Shown here: piece by piece, positions 1 through 8,274 of the stretch
Position numbering within the stretch: position 1 is the stretch's first letter
How the letters are laid out: every line of letters begins with the position of its first letter
From: Thermomucor indicae-seudaticae
Lineage: Eukaryota; Mucoromycota; Mucoromycetes; Mucorales; Lichtheimiaceae
DNA length: 12,736 bases
Assembly: GCA_000787465.1 (NCBI GenBank)
Contig: JSYX01000748.1
Location: 1 to 12,736, forward strand
Direction: 5' to 3'
Translations under genes and position numbers: made by a program
The notes under the pieces: generated by a model
Databases searched by the model: none
Seen by the model: only the letters and a program-made list of their open reading frames with translations
What the model was told of the DNA's origin: nothing

Positions 1-355
1 CCGCCAGATACTTGTTTACAGTGCTCAAGTGAACGTGGACTTCGGCCCGTTCCAATGCAGCTTGGTGAAACGCGTACGGCTGCATTGGATTACGATGTAC
101 ACTGAGCACCAGAGCCGTCTGGTCAGTTTTACTCAGCTTTGGAGGTCGACCAGAGCGCGGCGCTGCTGCCGTCGTACCCCTCTTCTTCCAGCGATCAAGA
201 ACATTGCGGACGCTCTCACGAGGAATCTCCAAACGTCGACCGATCTCAGATTGAGTCAATCCGGCCTCACTCATGCCCACCATGCGACCACATGTAAAAT
301 CGTCATACTCTCCACGGGGGCGAGACTTCTTATTTGAAACGTTCTTAAGTGACAT
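1..355 (-). CDS. Tc1/mariner-type transposase, N-terminal part (partial)
   Basis: Read on the minus strand from the ATG at 355-353, the frame stays open for 118 codons to the window edge, so the C-terminal part, where the DDE/D catalytic residues should be, is not visible. Residues about 30-57 form a helix-turn-helix with the Tc1-like segments GLTQSEIGRRL and ESVRNVLDRW. A GRPPKLS segment follows at about 69-75, the AT-hook-like linker that commonly joins the two DNA-binding subdomains in this family. The first 15 residues are basic. In the family this domain binds the terminal inverted repeats of the element. No stop or frameshift is seen in the visible part. I could not find a convincing terminal repeat between this start and the next gene. 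The family call is firm; whether the copy is intact or active cannot be judged. Confidence 0.8.
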   Translation of the reverse strand, partial: MSLKNVSNKKSRPRGEYDDFTCGRMVGMSEAGLTQSEIGRRLEIPRESVRNVLDRWKKRGTTAAAPRSGRPPKLSKTDQTALVLSVHRNPMQPYAFHQAALERAEVHVHLSTVNKYLA

Positions 356-951
356 AGTGCTTTAACTTAAAAAGTGAGAACGGGAAGGATAAAGAAGATA
401 GGTTACGCTGAAAATTTCGGGTCTGGCCTTTTGTGCGCGAGTGTATTTTTCGTGTTGACGCGATCGGGATTCCGTTGAAGAAGGGGTAAGAGATGCGACA
501 CGTCCTGCAAATTTAATGCAGCATCTATATTGTTCCTGGGTGCGCCACCTATGCTTTCATAATTCCCTGCCGTGGTGGATTACGTAAATAAACCGCTTAT
601 GGGCGCGTGTCCTTCATCATTATCAAGGGTTGTTGTTCAGAGATTGCTTTGAAGCATTCTAGTAAGGCATTCGTAAGTTTGCGTTCGTGTCGGAAACAGC
701 CAGTCTATGATCTATGGTCTATCATGACACGGTCCGGTCATTGTCTTGTTTTATGCACTCATAGACAAGAGCCGAAGGAGTAATGATAGATATAAATCCA
801 GGGTTTTGCCTCCTCCTTTGGAGTCTTGGGATAAGAAGCCCTGATCTTTTCAATACCAATCGTGACCATTCTGCAGGAACCCCTTTCACGACTAATATAT
901 CAAAGCATCCGATACCGGCAAACATTCTTTCAACCCTTTGGGAACAAAACA
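356..951. other. intergenic region upstream of the multicopper oxidase
   Basis: This 596-bp stretch lies between the divergent transposase start and the oxidase start. I see no gene with recognisable motifs. It should hold the 5' side of the transposon and the promoter of the oxidase. An AT-rich TATA-like string (atataaat) lies near 789-796, about 155 bp before the ATG at 952. The open reading frame of the oxidase extends upstream to about 862 but without an ATG, so that extension is probably leader. Confidence 0.4.
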
Positions 952-2747
952 ATGGCATGGTTGTTGCTGCTGCGACTATTATGCACCCACGCCGTGTATG
1001 CCAAACTACATACTTTTGTGTTGGACATTGCTCCAGGGCTTGTGAGTCCTGATTGCTACAACCAGTCTTTCCCAGCTTTGCTTGTTAATGGCCAATACCC
1101 TGCACCCGCCATTCGAGTGACCAAGAACGACCACGTCCATTTGATCGTGCGCAACCGGTTTAACAGTCAGCCAACGACGATACACGTCCATGGCATTTTC
1201 CAGATCGGTTCTATAGATGCGGACGGTGTGCCCGGCGTTACCCAAGCTGCCATTCGACCCGGTGAAGAGTACCATCATCATTTCCAGGTCTTGCACCAAG
1301 CAGGGACTTTCTATTATCATGCGCACGTCGGTCTCCAAGACGATTCTGTCAGTGGTCCGTTCATTGTGTATGAGTCAGAAGACGCTTGGCCCGATCGGCA
1401 CCGTGGGAAACAACGAAAGTTAAAGGATGGGCCTTACATCTATGACGACGAACGCATTATTTATCTCCAGGAATGGTGGCATCAAACGCCCGAGCAGCGG
1501 ATGCATTACGTCATGGGCAAACACTACAATGGAATGACCGGCGCGGACAGTTATCTGATAAATGGAGGCACGGTGTACGGTTCCGGTTCACCCGATTGCC
1601 CTGGGTATACAGTGGTGGATGTCGAGCCAGGCAAAGTCTACCGACTGCACGTCATCGGCGCTGTTACGCTTGCTACGCTTGGATTAAGGATTGCAGAGCA
1701 TAATATAACCATAATTGAAGTCGACGGTGTATTAGTGGAGCCTTACCAAGTTTCTAACCTCGAAGTTTCGCCTGGGCAGCGGTTTTCTGTTTTACTGACG
1801 ACAAAAGATCAGTCGCCCGGTTCCAGATACCTGATTGATACAAAGCCTTATTATATCGCGGAAGAGACAAGCAACGGCAAAGCCATCTTACAATACACGT
1901 CGTCTGATGATCACTATTGGCGGCATAATAACCACTACCATCATGACGCACTATCACCACCGCGCAGCAGCAGCCGCAGTCCTTCCACGATTGGTAGTAA
2001 AGAACCGTTTCCTCCTGAGCAATCACAATGGATTTTCAACAAGCTAAAACCTCTGCACATACCATCGCCTGATTACGCGACGCGGCAAGCGGACCGGACC
2101 ATTATTCTTTATCCCGTCGAACGGCAACTTGCAGACAATACCACACGATGGTCTATCAATGATCGCTTCCTACGTGACTGGATGGATAGCAAGGATCTCG
2201 CACTTTTGTCTGAAATAAGAAAGATGACCACGACGACATTGAACCAGAGTGTCATCGAGGCTAACCGGCAAGGTTCAGGAGACGGCTATGACGCCGTACT
2301 GGGTACTTTCCCTGCAGAATACAACCAGACCCTTGATTTCGTGATTCATACAAGCACCATAACGAACGGTATATGTATTGGACATCCCTGGCACACGCAT
2401 GGACACGTTCACTATGTCTTGGCTAATGGTGCGGGAGAGTACAATCATGAAAGGGACAAGGACTTGCGCACATACCCAACTCCTATTGCAAGGGACACAA
2501 CCTTTGTCTATCCTGTCCAACCTGGACCACCGTCGAAGACACCTGGTGGCGAGATCTGTGGCTGGTCAAAAATTCGCCTTTTTACGGTAAATGCACAAAG
2601 CCAAGCAAGCAAGCAAGTACCCTACTCATATCGTCCTTTTGTCTTTAGAATAATCCTGGAGTCTGGGCCATTCATTGCCATATCACTGGTCACATGCTGC
2701 AAGGCATGTTTCTGGTTCTGCAATCAGCAACAGATATGTTGCGCTGA
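952..2747 (+). CDS. secreted laccase/ascorbate-oxidase-like multicopper oxidase
   Basis: Two exons, 952-2586 and 2649-2747, give 577 aa. The intron at 2587-2648 (62 nt, GTAAAT...TTTAG) is phase 0. Without splicing the frame runs on to 2766 and loses the last copper motif. The enzyme should oxidise phenolic, ascorbate-like or metal substrates and reduce oxygen to water at a four-copper centre. Residues 1-17 (MAWLLLLRLLCTHAVYA) look like a signal peptide. Copper motifs in order are HVHG at 78-81, HAH at 123-125, HPWHTH at 478-483, and HCHITGHMLQGM at 554-565. These supply all ten histidines and the type-1 cysteine C555. M565, ten residues after the cysteine, is placed as the axial ligand, as in ascorbate oxidases. 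The chain ends soon after, with no C-terminal membrane helix, so it is not a typical Fet3 ferroxidase, and no iron permease lies beside it. A histidine-rich insertion occupies 321-331. ATG 952 is the first in frame. Confidence 0.88.
2587..2648 (+). other. intron of the multicopper oxidase
   Basis: A 62-nt GT-AG intron in phase 0. Its removal joins the codons for ...KIRLFT to NNPGVWAIHCHI, restoring the conserved domain-3 motif. The donor is GTAAATG and the acceptor follows a pyrimidine-rich run (tcgtccttttgtctttag). Retention would give an alternative C-terminus without the type-1/type-3 copper ligands. Confidence 0.85.
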
Positions 2748-3306
2748 ACTTTCTTCTCTCAATTGATCATGTGTACCAGCACCGTTACTATATACATAGT
2801 GCTATGCATAGTAAACAAACAGAGAACTAGGCGGCCTCAAGTCTGGGCCTGCTGCTCCATTGAAATTGCATACCACACATCGTTCTATAAAACTAGAAGT
2901 TCCTTCTGGTTACAGTAGCATAAAGGACCATAGTCGGTCCTCTTATTGAACGTTGTTTGCGCGGGGGGCCTTGGTCACGCTTTTCGGAACAAGTTTCGTG
3001 TACACAATCACGCAAACGTGAATTAATCAAAAACTTTATTCTTTTTCTCTTGGAAGACATAGTATCGCTGTGCTTGTTATACTGCCTTCTTTGTGGATCA
3101 AGTATATGAGCAAGGAAAAAGAAGAGCAGATGATCAATCGTCGAAGGGTCGACTTGTCACTTTGAAACTAAAGCAACAGTCCAAGCTGGAAGTATTCTTG
3201 AAAGAATTGCGAGCTTGTCCATTTATGGGTAAATGACAGTAGGAAACAAAATGCGATATGTTCGTGCGCAGCAGCATTTATAAAAGTTTCCGTCTGTGTG
3301 GGTTCA
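2748..3306. other. intergenic region between oxidase and caleosin-like gene
   Basis: About 560 bp without a supported gene. It should contain the 3' UTR of the oxidase and the upstream promoter of the next gene. I see no canonical AATAAA close to the oxidase stop. A 10-bp palindrome CTATGCATAG lies at 2802-2811 with no assigned role. The rest is AT-rich with scattered homopolymer runs, and nothing else stands out. Confidence 0.4.
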
Positions 3307-3313
3307 TATAAAA
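3307..3313 (+). promoter_or_regulatory. TATA-box-like element of the caleosin-like gene
   Basis: TATAAAA lies 57 bp before the ATG at 3371 and is followed by a pyrimidine-rich leader (ctcactcctgg, then atctcttttccttcc). Position and sequence fit a core promoter with a very short leader. It is assigned from sequence alone. Confidence 0.45.
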
Positions 3314-3370
3314 CGTTCTGTTATGCCCCACTCTCACTCCTGGTGACCGATTCCTATCTCTTTTCCTTCC

Positions 3371-5331
3371 ATGCCACTTCAGTCTACCGAACTAATAACA
3401 GGCGTTGCAGGCCATCAGCCTACCGCCGTTCATGAAAATAAGGTAACGGAGCTCTATATATACTTTGCAGTTGAACAGATATCACTGACGGAAAAAATCA
3501 TACGTAAAGATAATAGTCAATCACGCTAAATACTGGGACAGAAGAAAGAAGGGGTATCTGACGCCCGTGGACACAGTTGCTGGTAACAAGTTATTATGCT
3601 ACCACCCTCTCAGTGATGATCCCAAATCTTGAACTCTACCCACAGGCCTTATGAACTTGGGCTACGGTATGATCTTGAGCATCACAGTTGGTGCTTTTTT
3701 GGGTATCGTCATTTCTTATGCCACCCAAGACTCGTGGCTACCCGACCCTTGCTGGCGCACCAATATCAAGAAGCTGTCTTATACAAACGTAAAGTAGTGG
3801 GAGTCTACTTTCATCGAAATGTAGTACTGACTGTCTTTTCTCAAAGAAACCTTTTGGATTCTTTGATGACGATGGCCATTTCGACCAGGAGAAGTTTGAT
3901 GCCATGTTTTCCAAGTATGCAGTCTCGGATCCCAGTCATGCCACTATCACCCTCTTGGAATTATTGCAGCTCTCACAGGAAGATGCAGCACTTGGATGTG
4001 ATCCACGAGCATGGTAATAAGAAATGAATAGGCCTTTTTATTGTACGTGACACTGATGCCCTTTGGATATTGCAGGACTAAGGTCATTCTTGCGTGGACA
4101 GCTGTTTATTGTCTCGTTGGTCACCAGGGCATATTAAACAAGGATGATGTCCGAGCTGCTTATGATGTGTGTGGCCCTCTAAGAAAAGAGAATGACACAG
4201 AGTCCCATCATTGACTCTTGCATTTCGTTTGAATAGGGAACTTTACTTTTCCGTCTGCGCGATTCCAAGCGTCGCGCCATTCAGACGTCCACAGCCTGTC
4301 ATCCTACACTTATTCAAGTACCTGAGGCACAAGAAAGAAGCATATTGTCTGGGATAGCCGTTCCCACCCCGAGCCCAGCGCGCAAACAGTTACTACAACG
4401 TGGATTCGTTTTGACAGGTGTCAAGGAGGAACAAGAACAGGCAGAAACAACAATTGCCTTGACAGGTTTACGTACAATTTCTGAGGAACCGCCATTGTTG
4501 ACTCATACAGACGAGAGCTCAGTCGGCGAAGATGATGATGAAGAAGAAAAAGAAAAGCCCCTGTTGACTGGCGTTCTTTATCACAAAAAAGACAAACAGC
4601 AACAACAACAGCACTCGCCTCTCAAAGACTGGCTCGTAAAAACACCCGAAGATCTGATGACAGACGGTACTTGGCTAACGACTGCACCATCATTGACAGG
4701 TGTAGTCGGTTCAGACGCACAAGAGCAATTACTCTGGGACGGAAGCCCTGCCATCCTAGTTAACGTAACAGTGACTCCCGACGGCGATGATATTATCGAT
4801 GGTGAGGAAGTCAATTTCCTCTGGGACGGAACACCGGAACCGTTAAACGGAAACTATGGTGGTGACTATGCCATGGGTGCAACAGAGGGATTCGGAGCTC
4901 AGTATCCATGGTTCCAAACCGTCATTCGAAAGCAAGACGTGTGGCCGGAAGACAGGGACGACGACACTTTAATGACGACTACCACAACACCCCTGCAAGA
5001 CTGGCTGTCATCAAGAACGGCGGATGACCCTTATGAAGATCAGAGCAGCAGTGCACAATGGAGTGCTTTGACGGGTGTCCGCAAAGCTTCACAAGACGAG
5101 TCCACCCTGATCGATCGCTGTTCCTTACAAAAACATGATGAATTGGAAGATAACCGATCCATCGCAACTTCGGAAAGCAGTCAAGTATCGTCTCCTTACA
5201 TCCAAGAGGAACCTGGCATGGTTTACACAGGAGAATATCCGCAAAAATCTCAAGTTACGCACGATATAGCTCTGGACAAATTCGCAGCTCCATGGGCTGC
5301 TATTCCACATGTCGCCGAGAAAGAAGAATAG
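3371..5331 (+). CDS. caleosin-family protein with long acidic repeat-bearing C-terminal tail
   Basis: Six exons (3371-3442, 3510-3582, 3646-3788, 3847-4013, 4076-4166, 4237-5331) give 546 aa. Introns are 58-70 nt and every junction restores caleosin homology. Caleosins are lipid-droplet/ER proteins with one EF-hand, a membrane hairpin and, in many members, haem peroxygenase activity. In order: degenerate EF-hand DRRKKGYLTPVD (34-45); hydrophobic segment 50-71; proline-knot-like LPDPCWRTNI (80-89); the FSKYA block (117-121); YDGTLLFRL (181-189). H29 fits the conserved histidine before the EF-hand, but the usual NIHK histidine is K90 here and the KHGSD block is missing. Residues about 190-546 are an unusual tail with acidic runs, a glutamine run, four LTGV (241, 292, 335, 460), one LTGL (257), two DWL and two LWDG motifs. 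ITGV also occurs at 9-12. The intron-1 acceptor is the least certain: a stronger-looking CAG at about 3470 gives an early stop, while AAG at 3507-3509 keeps the frame and lies about 20 nt after a CTGAC branch-like site. Confidence 0.8.
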
Positions 5332-5526
5332 CCGCTTTATATGGTCACCTGTATCCCCATCAATTCCCTTATCTATTCAATCATATCCTTACATAAAGAC
5401 ACGCACTCAATATATGTGGTGGATTGCCTCAATATGCCAACAAGCCCGAGTCGTTGTCAATAGCCATTTTGCCATGTCATGGCAAAGAATGGCCACCAAC
5501 CTCTCACAAAGTGGTGAGACCTATTG

Positions 5527-5532
5527 TTTATT
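5527..5532 (-). terminator. candidate polyadenylation signal, PP2C gene
   Basis: Reads AATAAA on the minus strand (TTTATT on plus), about 220 nt past the phosphatase stop at 5753. If used, the 3' UTRs of the two convergent genes would overlap. Confidence 0.3.
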
Positions 5533-5591
5533 GATTGAACTTTTTGCGCTATTCTAAATGCATTTTGCACAAGCTGTAAAGCTGGTTTAAC

Positions 5592-5597
5592 AATAAA
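5592..5597 (+). terminator. candidate polyadenylation signal, caleosin-like gene
   Basis: AATAAA on the plus strand, about 260 nt after the stop codon at 5331. A second AATAAA lies at 5655-5660. Either could direct 3' end formation; RNA evidence is needed to choose. Confidence 0.4.
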
Positions 5598-5752
5598 CGC
5601 AAACGCATTTCCGATGCGCACGCATTTCCTCAAGATCTATTAGTATTATGTGTGAATAAATGTTCATGTTCATAGGCATGTGAACAAGGAAAATGTTGTC
5701 TTGCGGTTAAGAATGAAAACAAAAGCACACAAATCATCAATATGTCCCGCAA

Positions 5753-7416
5753 CTACAATGCATCCAGTTTTGTGTCCTTCTCTTCTCTGTCATCTTGCCG
5801 AAGTTTCTTCGTTTCCGGCTCAGCTGTACTATCTTTTGATTCTTCTTCACTTGACGCATGTGTTTCCTTTGGCGCAGGTGCGGCATCCTTCGGCGGAGCA
5901 GGTGTGGAAACTTTTGATCCAACCCAGTCGTACCACTCTTCAGCGGATTTGCCTTGCAGGAAAGCAACTATAATAACCGTCATATTGTCACAGCCGACGC
6001 CCCCGACATCGCTGTGGTCCGCTAGGCATTCATCCATCAATTGTTCACATATGATCTTTAAGGGAACCTTCTCCTTCACTCGAGCGCGTATAAAGTCCAC
6101 TACTTGCTGGTTAGTCATGCAATCCCATATGCCTACGGTCCGTCCCAAAGTGTTAGCAAAATCACGCAAACGCTGTGGCCCCCTCTCTTTTCCGTACCAT
6201 CGCAGGCTAGAACCGCAAATTCATCATGACCTGTCAGCTTGTGTTCCGTTATGTCTGGGTCAGCTGACACATTCCCCAGGCAATTAGCTTTTTTGCACTT
6301 TGGGCTTTCTCACATGCCACGCTTACCAGTAACAATCTGCTCTTCAGGTGGCAAAGAGGGACTCTGTTTAAACTCAAAATCGCCGAGCGCTCTTGATAAT
6401 GCCAAGTTCCCTTTCGTAGAAAAGAAACACTGTCAGTCGCGCTCCCCATTACTGGAACTTTCAGCTGCAAAACCTACCGTTAACTCGACCAAATTCAACA
6501 TGTCCTCCCGCCTTCTCAATTCTTGCCGTTTCCTTGGCATTTCCAGGTTTATGATCTTGAGAAAGAGCAATAGCTCGTCCATTCGTACTTATAACCGCAC
6601 GGGAATCACCTGCATTACTCTAAACATGGCACCCAGCCCGCTTTCCTTTTTCAGCTAATTGTTCCAATCACATCATAGCAGAAAAAACATACCACATAAA
6701 GTACATTATCCTTCGTCAATAACGCCGCTACCGCTGTGCATCCAGACGTTTCATTTGCATATTCAGGGTCTTGATTGAGAGGTATGCAATTCTTTAGTAT
6801 ACTATGCCGCAGGAACCGGAAAAAAGGAAAGAGAAACGGAAGCTAACCCGCACGAAGAGCCTCATCAATACCCAAGAACCCTTTCTTCAATGCGTCACGA
6901 TAATTGCCACTCTCATAAGCTTTTGACTCAATGACAAGCCTGTGAAGATGTTCACCGCTATATTTTGCTACGGCGGATCCTAAAGATGGAATAATCAACG
7001 CCAAGTTTTCCCGAGTTCCACGCAATTTTTCTTTATACCTCCATGTCCATCGAATACAGCAAAGAAACTCGCACCTGTATCTTTATGTTCTGGAATTGTA
7101 GTGTGCGCATCCTCCATATCTATCAACAAACGATAAGTCGAACAACGTATATGTAGACCGAGGACAAGGAAGGAAACAAAAAGCAAAGAAAGAATGGACT
7201 AGGCCCGATTCATATTTAGCATGCGGGTCACTGAGGGACGCCAATGCACAGCAGGCAATCAAGCATGACGTATTGATAAAAGGTAAATACTATCAGCAAT
7301 CGGTTACACTTACTGATTCGCCATCCTTGCATTGATGATGCTCCATAAAGCACGCGTGCATCTCCACCTTCGGAGGATTCCTTTGTTGTAACCGGTTCGG
7401 AAAGAGTTTGACCCAT
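5753..7416 (-). CDS. PP2C-type Ser/Thr phosphatase, Ptc2/Ptc3-like
   Basis: Eight exons on the minus strand: 7416-7314, 7119-7039, 6979-6848, 6769-6693, 6619-6478, 6410-6327, 6263-6198, 6132-5753. They give 354 aa, and every junction restores conserved PP2C text. PP2Cs are Mg/Mn-dependent monomeric phosphatases; Ptc2/Ptc3 in yeast switch off stress MAP kinase and DNA-damage checkpoint signalling. The N-terminus [10 protein letters not shown] is diagnostic of this subgroup, including a glycine at position 2 that could be myristoylated. Metal-site motifs are all present: MEDAH (36-40), DGHGG (58-62), NAGDSR near 133-138, DGIWD (228-232) and GCDNMT (275-280). The last 50 or so residues are an Ala/Pro-rich then charged tail ([12 protein letters not shown]), common as a variable extension here. 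Introns are 59-78 nt except intron 1 (7313-7120), which is 194 nt. The gene is divergent from the Med22 gene across 182 bp and convergent with the caleosin-like gene. Confidence 0.92.
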
Positions 7417-7598
7417 GGCGTAATAGGTTTAGTCCTGCTGGCAAAAGGTGTTGGGATAAAAAAATGTTTAAGAAATTGCGTAGCAAAGTGATCAAGCATA
7501 CGTGTTGCAGAGGAATCCAAATTAAACAGCGCGCAGGTTCGGAGAAACTCACGTGGTGTCTAGACCTTTTTCGAGAGAAAAGTCTTGCAGCGTGAAAC
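7417..7598. promoter_or_regulatory. bidirectional promoter region, PP2C / Med22
   Basis: Only 182 bp separate the two start codons (PP2C ATG at 7416 on minus, Med22 ATG at 7599 on plus), so both promoters and both 5' UTRs must lie here unless they overlap a neighbouring gene. No clear TATA box is visible on either strand. Confidence 0.6.
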
Positions 7599-8152
7599 AT
7601 GGCAACGGCTCCACATTTAGGCAGTCAAGCAAGTGCTCGGCAGAAATTACTACACATTGAAGATCAGTACAATAAGCGAATCGATGACGATGTTGCAAAA
7701 CTGGTAGACTGTTTTACCGATATAATACGAGTGGGAGAGGTAACTTTTTCACTCCCAGTCTTTTCCTAAGTCAGCGCGGATGGCATCAATTCAGGATCCC
7801 TAGAACAAAGACAAGGACAAGTTCCGCATTGCAGAGGAAGGATATCAGATTGAGAGTCAAAGCGCACAAATAGTACGTGCCGAACAGATTCCTTTAGCGA
7901 CAACCAGACAATAACGGTTATTATTATGTTCAGGTCCGTTCAGCAGAATCGCTCCTCGCTCTTATAACAGAGCTTAAACAGCAATTACTTTTAAACGATA
8001 CGCAGACTTTGACGCAACTGCTCAATGATAGAAAGACGGCTCTAACGCGCCAACGGGATGAAGTACTAGATACGATATTGAAAATGCGGCAAGATCTAGA
8101 AACAACAATCTATGATCTCGAATCAGTTTATTTTAGGTCGTTAACTAGCTAA
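7599..8152 (+). CDS. MED22: Mediator complex subunit Med22 (Srb6 family)
   Basis: Three exons (7599-7739, 7804-7872, 7934-8152) give 142 aa, ending TAA. Med22 is a small helical subunit of the Mediator head module, which links transcription factors to RNA polymerase II in the nucleus. Family features are YNKRIDDDVAKLVDCFTDII (residues 24-43), then a charged segment KDKDKFRIAEEGYQIES, then QIVRSAESLLALITELKQ after the second intron, and a C-terminal helical region closing with YDLESVYF. The length fits fungal Med22. Introns are 64 and 61 nt. In intron 1 two acceptors are 9 nt apart: CAG at 7792-7794 would add three codons ending in TAG, so TAG at 7801-7803 must be used for the full protein. 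The gene shares a short promoter region with the PP2C gene and ends 122 bp from the convergent transporter gene. Confidence 0.88.
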
Positions 8153-8274
8153 TCTTTGGCTTGTCACCTCTGTATATCCATTAATCTGTGTGTCTATTCC
8201 ATGGATTTAAGAGTTGGGAAAATGGCAAATGTACATGTAAATGATGACAAGAGGACGGGTTAGGTGCGCGGTTT

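Larger units (their letters stand above)
5332..5752. other. shared 3' intergenic region of convergent genes
   Basis: A 421-bp AT-rich stretch between the stop codons of the caleosin-like gene (plus) and the phosphatase (minus). It holds candidate polyadenylation signals for both genes. No supported gene is seen; the short frames here have no recognisable motif. Confidence 0.5.

Noticed and set aside
862..2766. A 634-codon frame read straight through as the oxidase
   Set aside because: It begins at GTG, not a usual nuclear start, and its C-terminus lacks the last copper motif. The first in-frame ATG is at 952, and splicing at 2587-2648 restores the motif and the TGA at 2747.
2802..2811. Palindrome CTATGCATAG
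   Set aside because: A 10-bp perfect palindrome is expected by chance at this length and it has no neighbouring feature that would give it a role.
3011..3042. CGCAAACGTGAATTA and AAAACTTTATTC resemble sequence at 11107-11135
   Set aside because: The matches are 14/15 and 12/12 but in a different order. Matches of this size are expected by chance in 12.7 kb of AT-rich DNA, so this does not support a repeat family.
3629..4027. Plus-strand 132-codon frame inside the caleosin-like gene
   Set aside because: It crosses two introns in the wrong frame and shows no motif; the spliced caleosin model explains the region.
4345..5331. A separate protein starting at 4345
   Set aside because: The first codon is TTG. 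The frame continues upstream to 4237, where an acceptor joins it in phase to the caleosin exons through the conserved YDGTLLF motif. It is the last exon, not a gene of its own.
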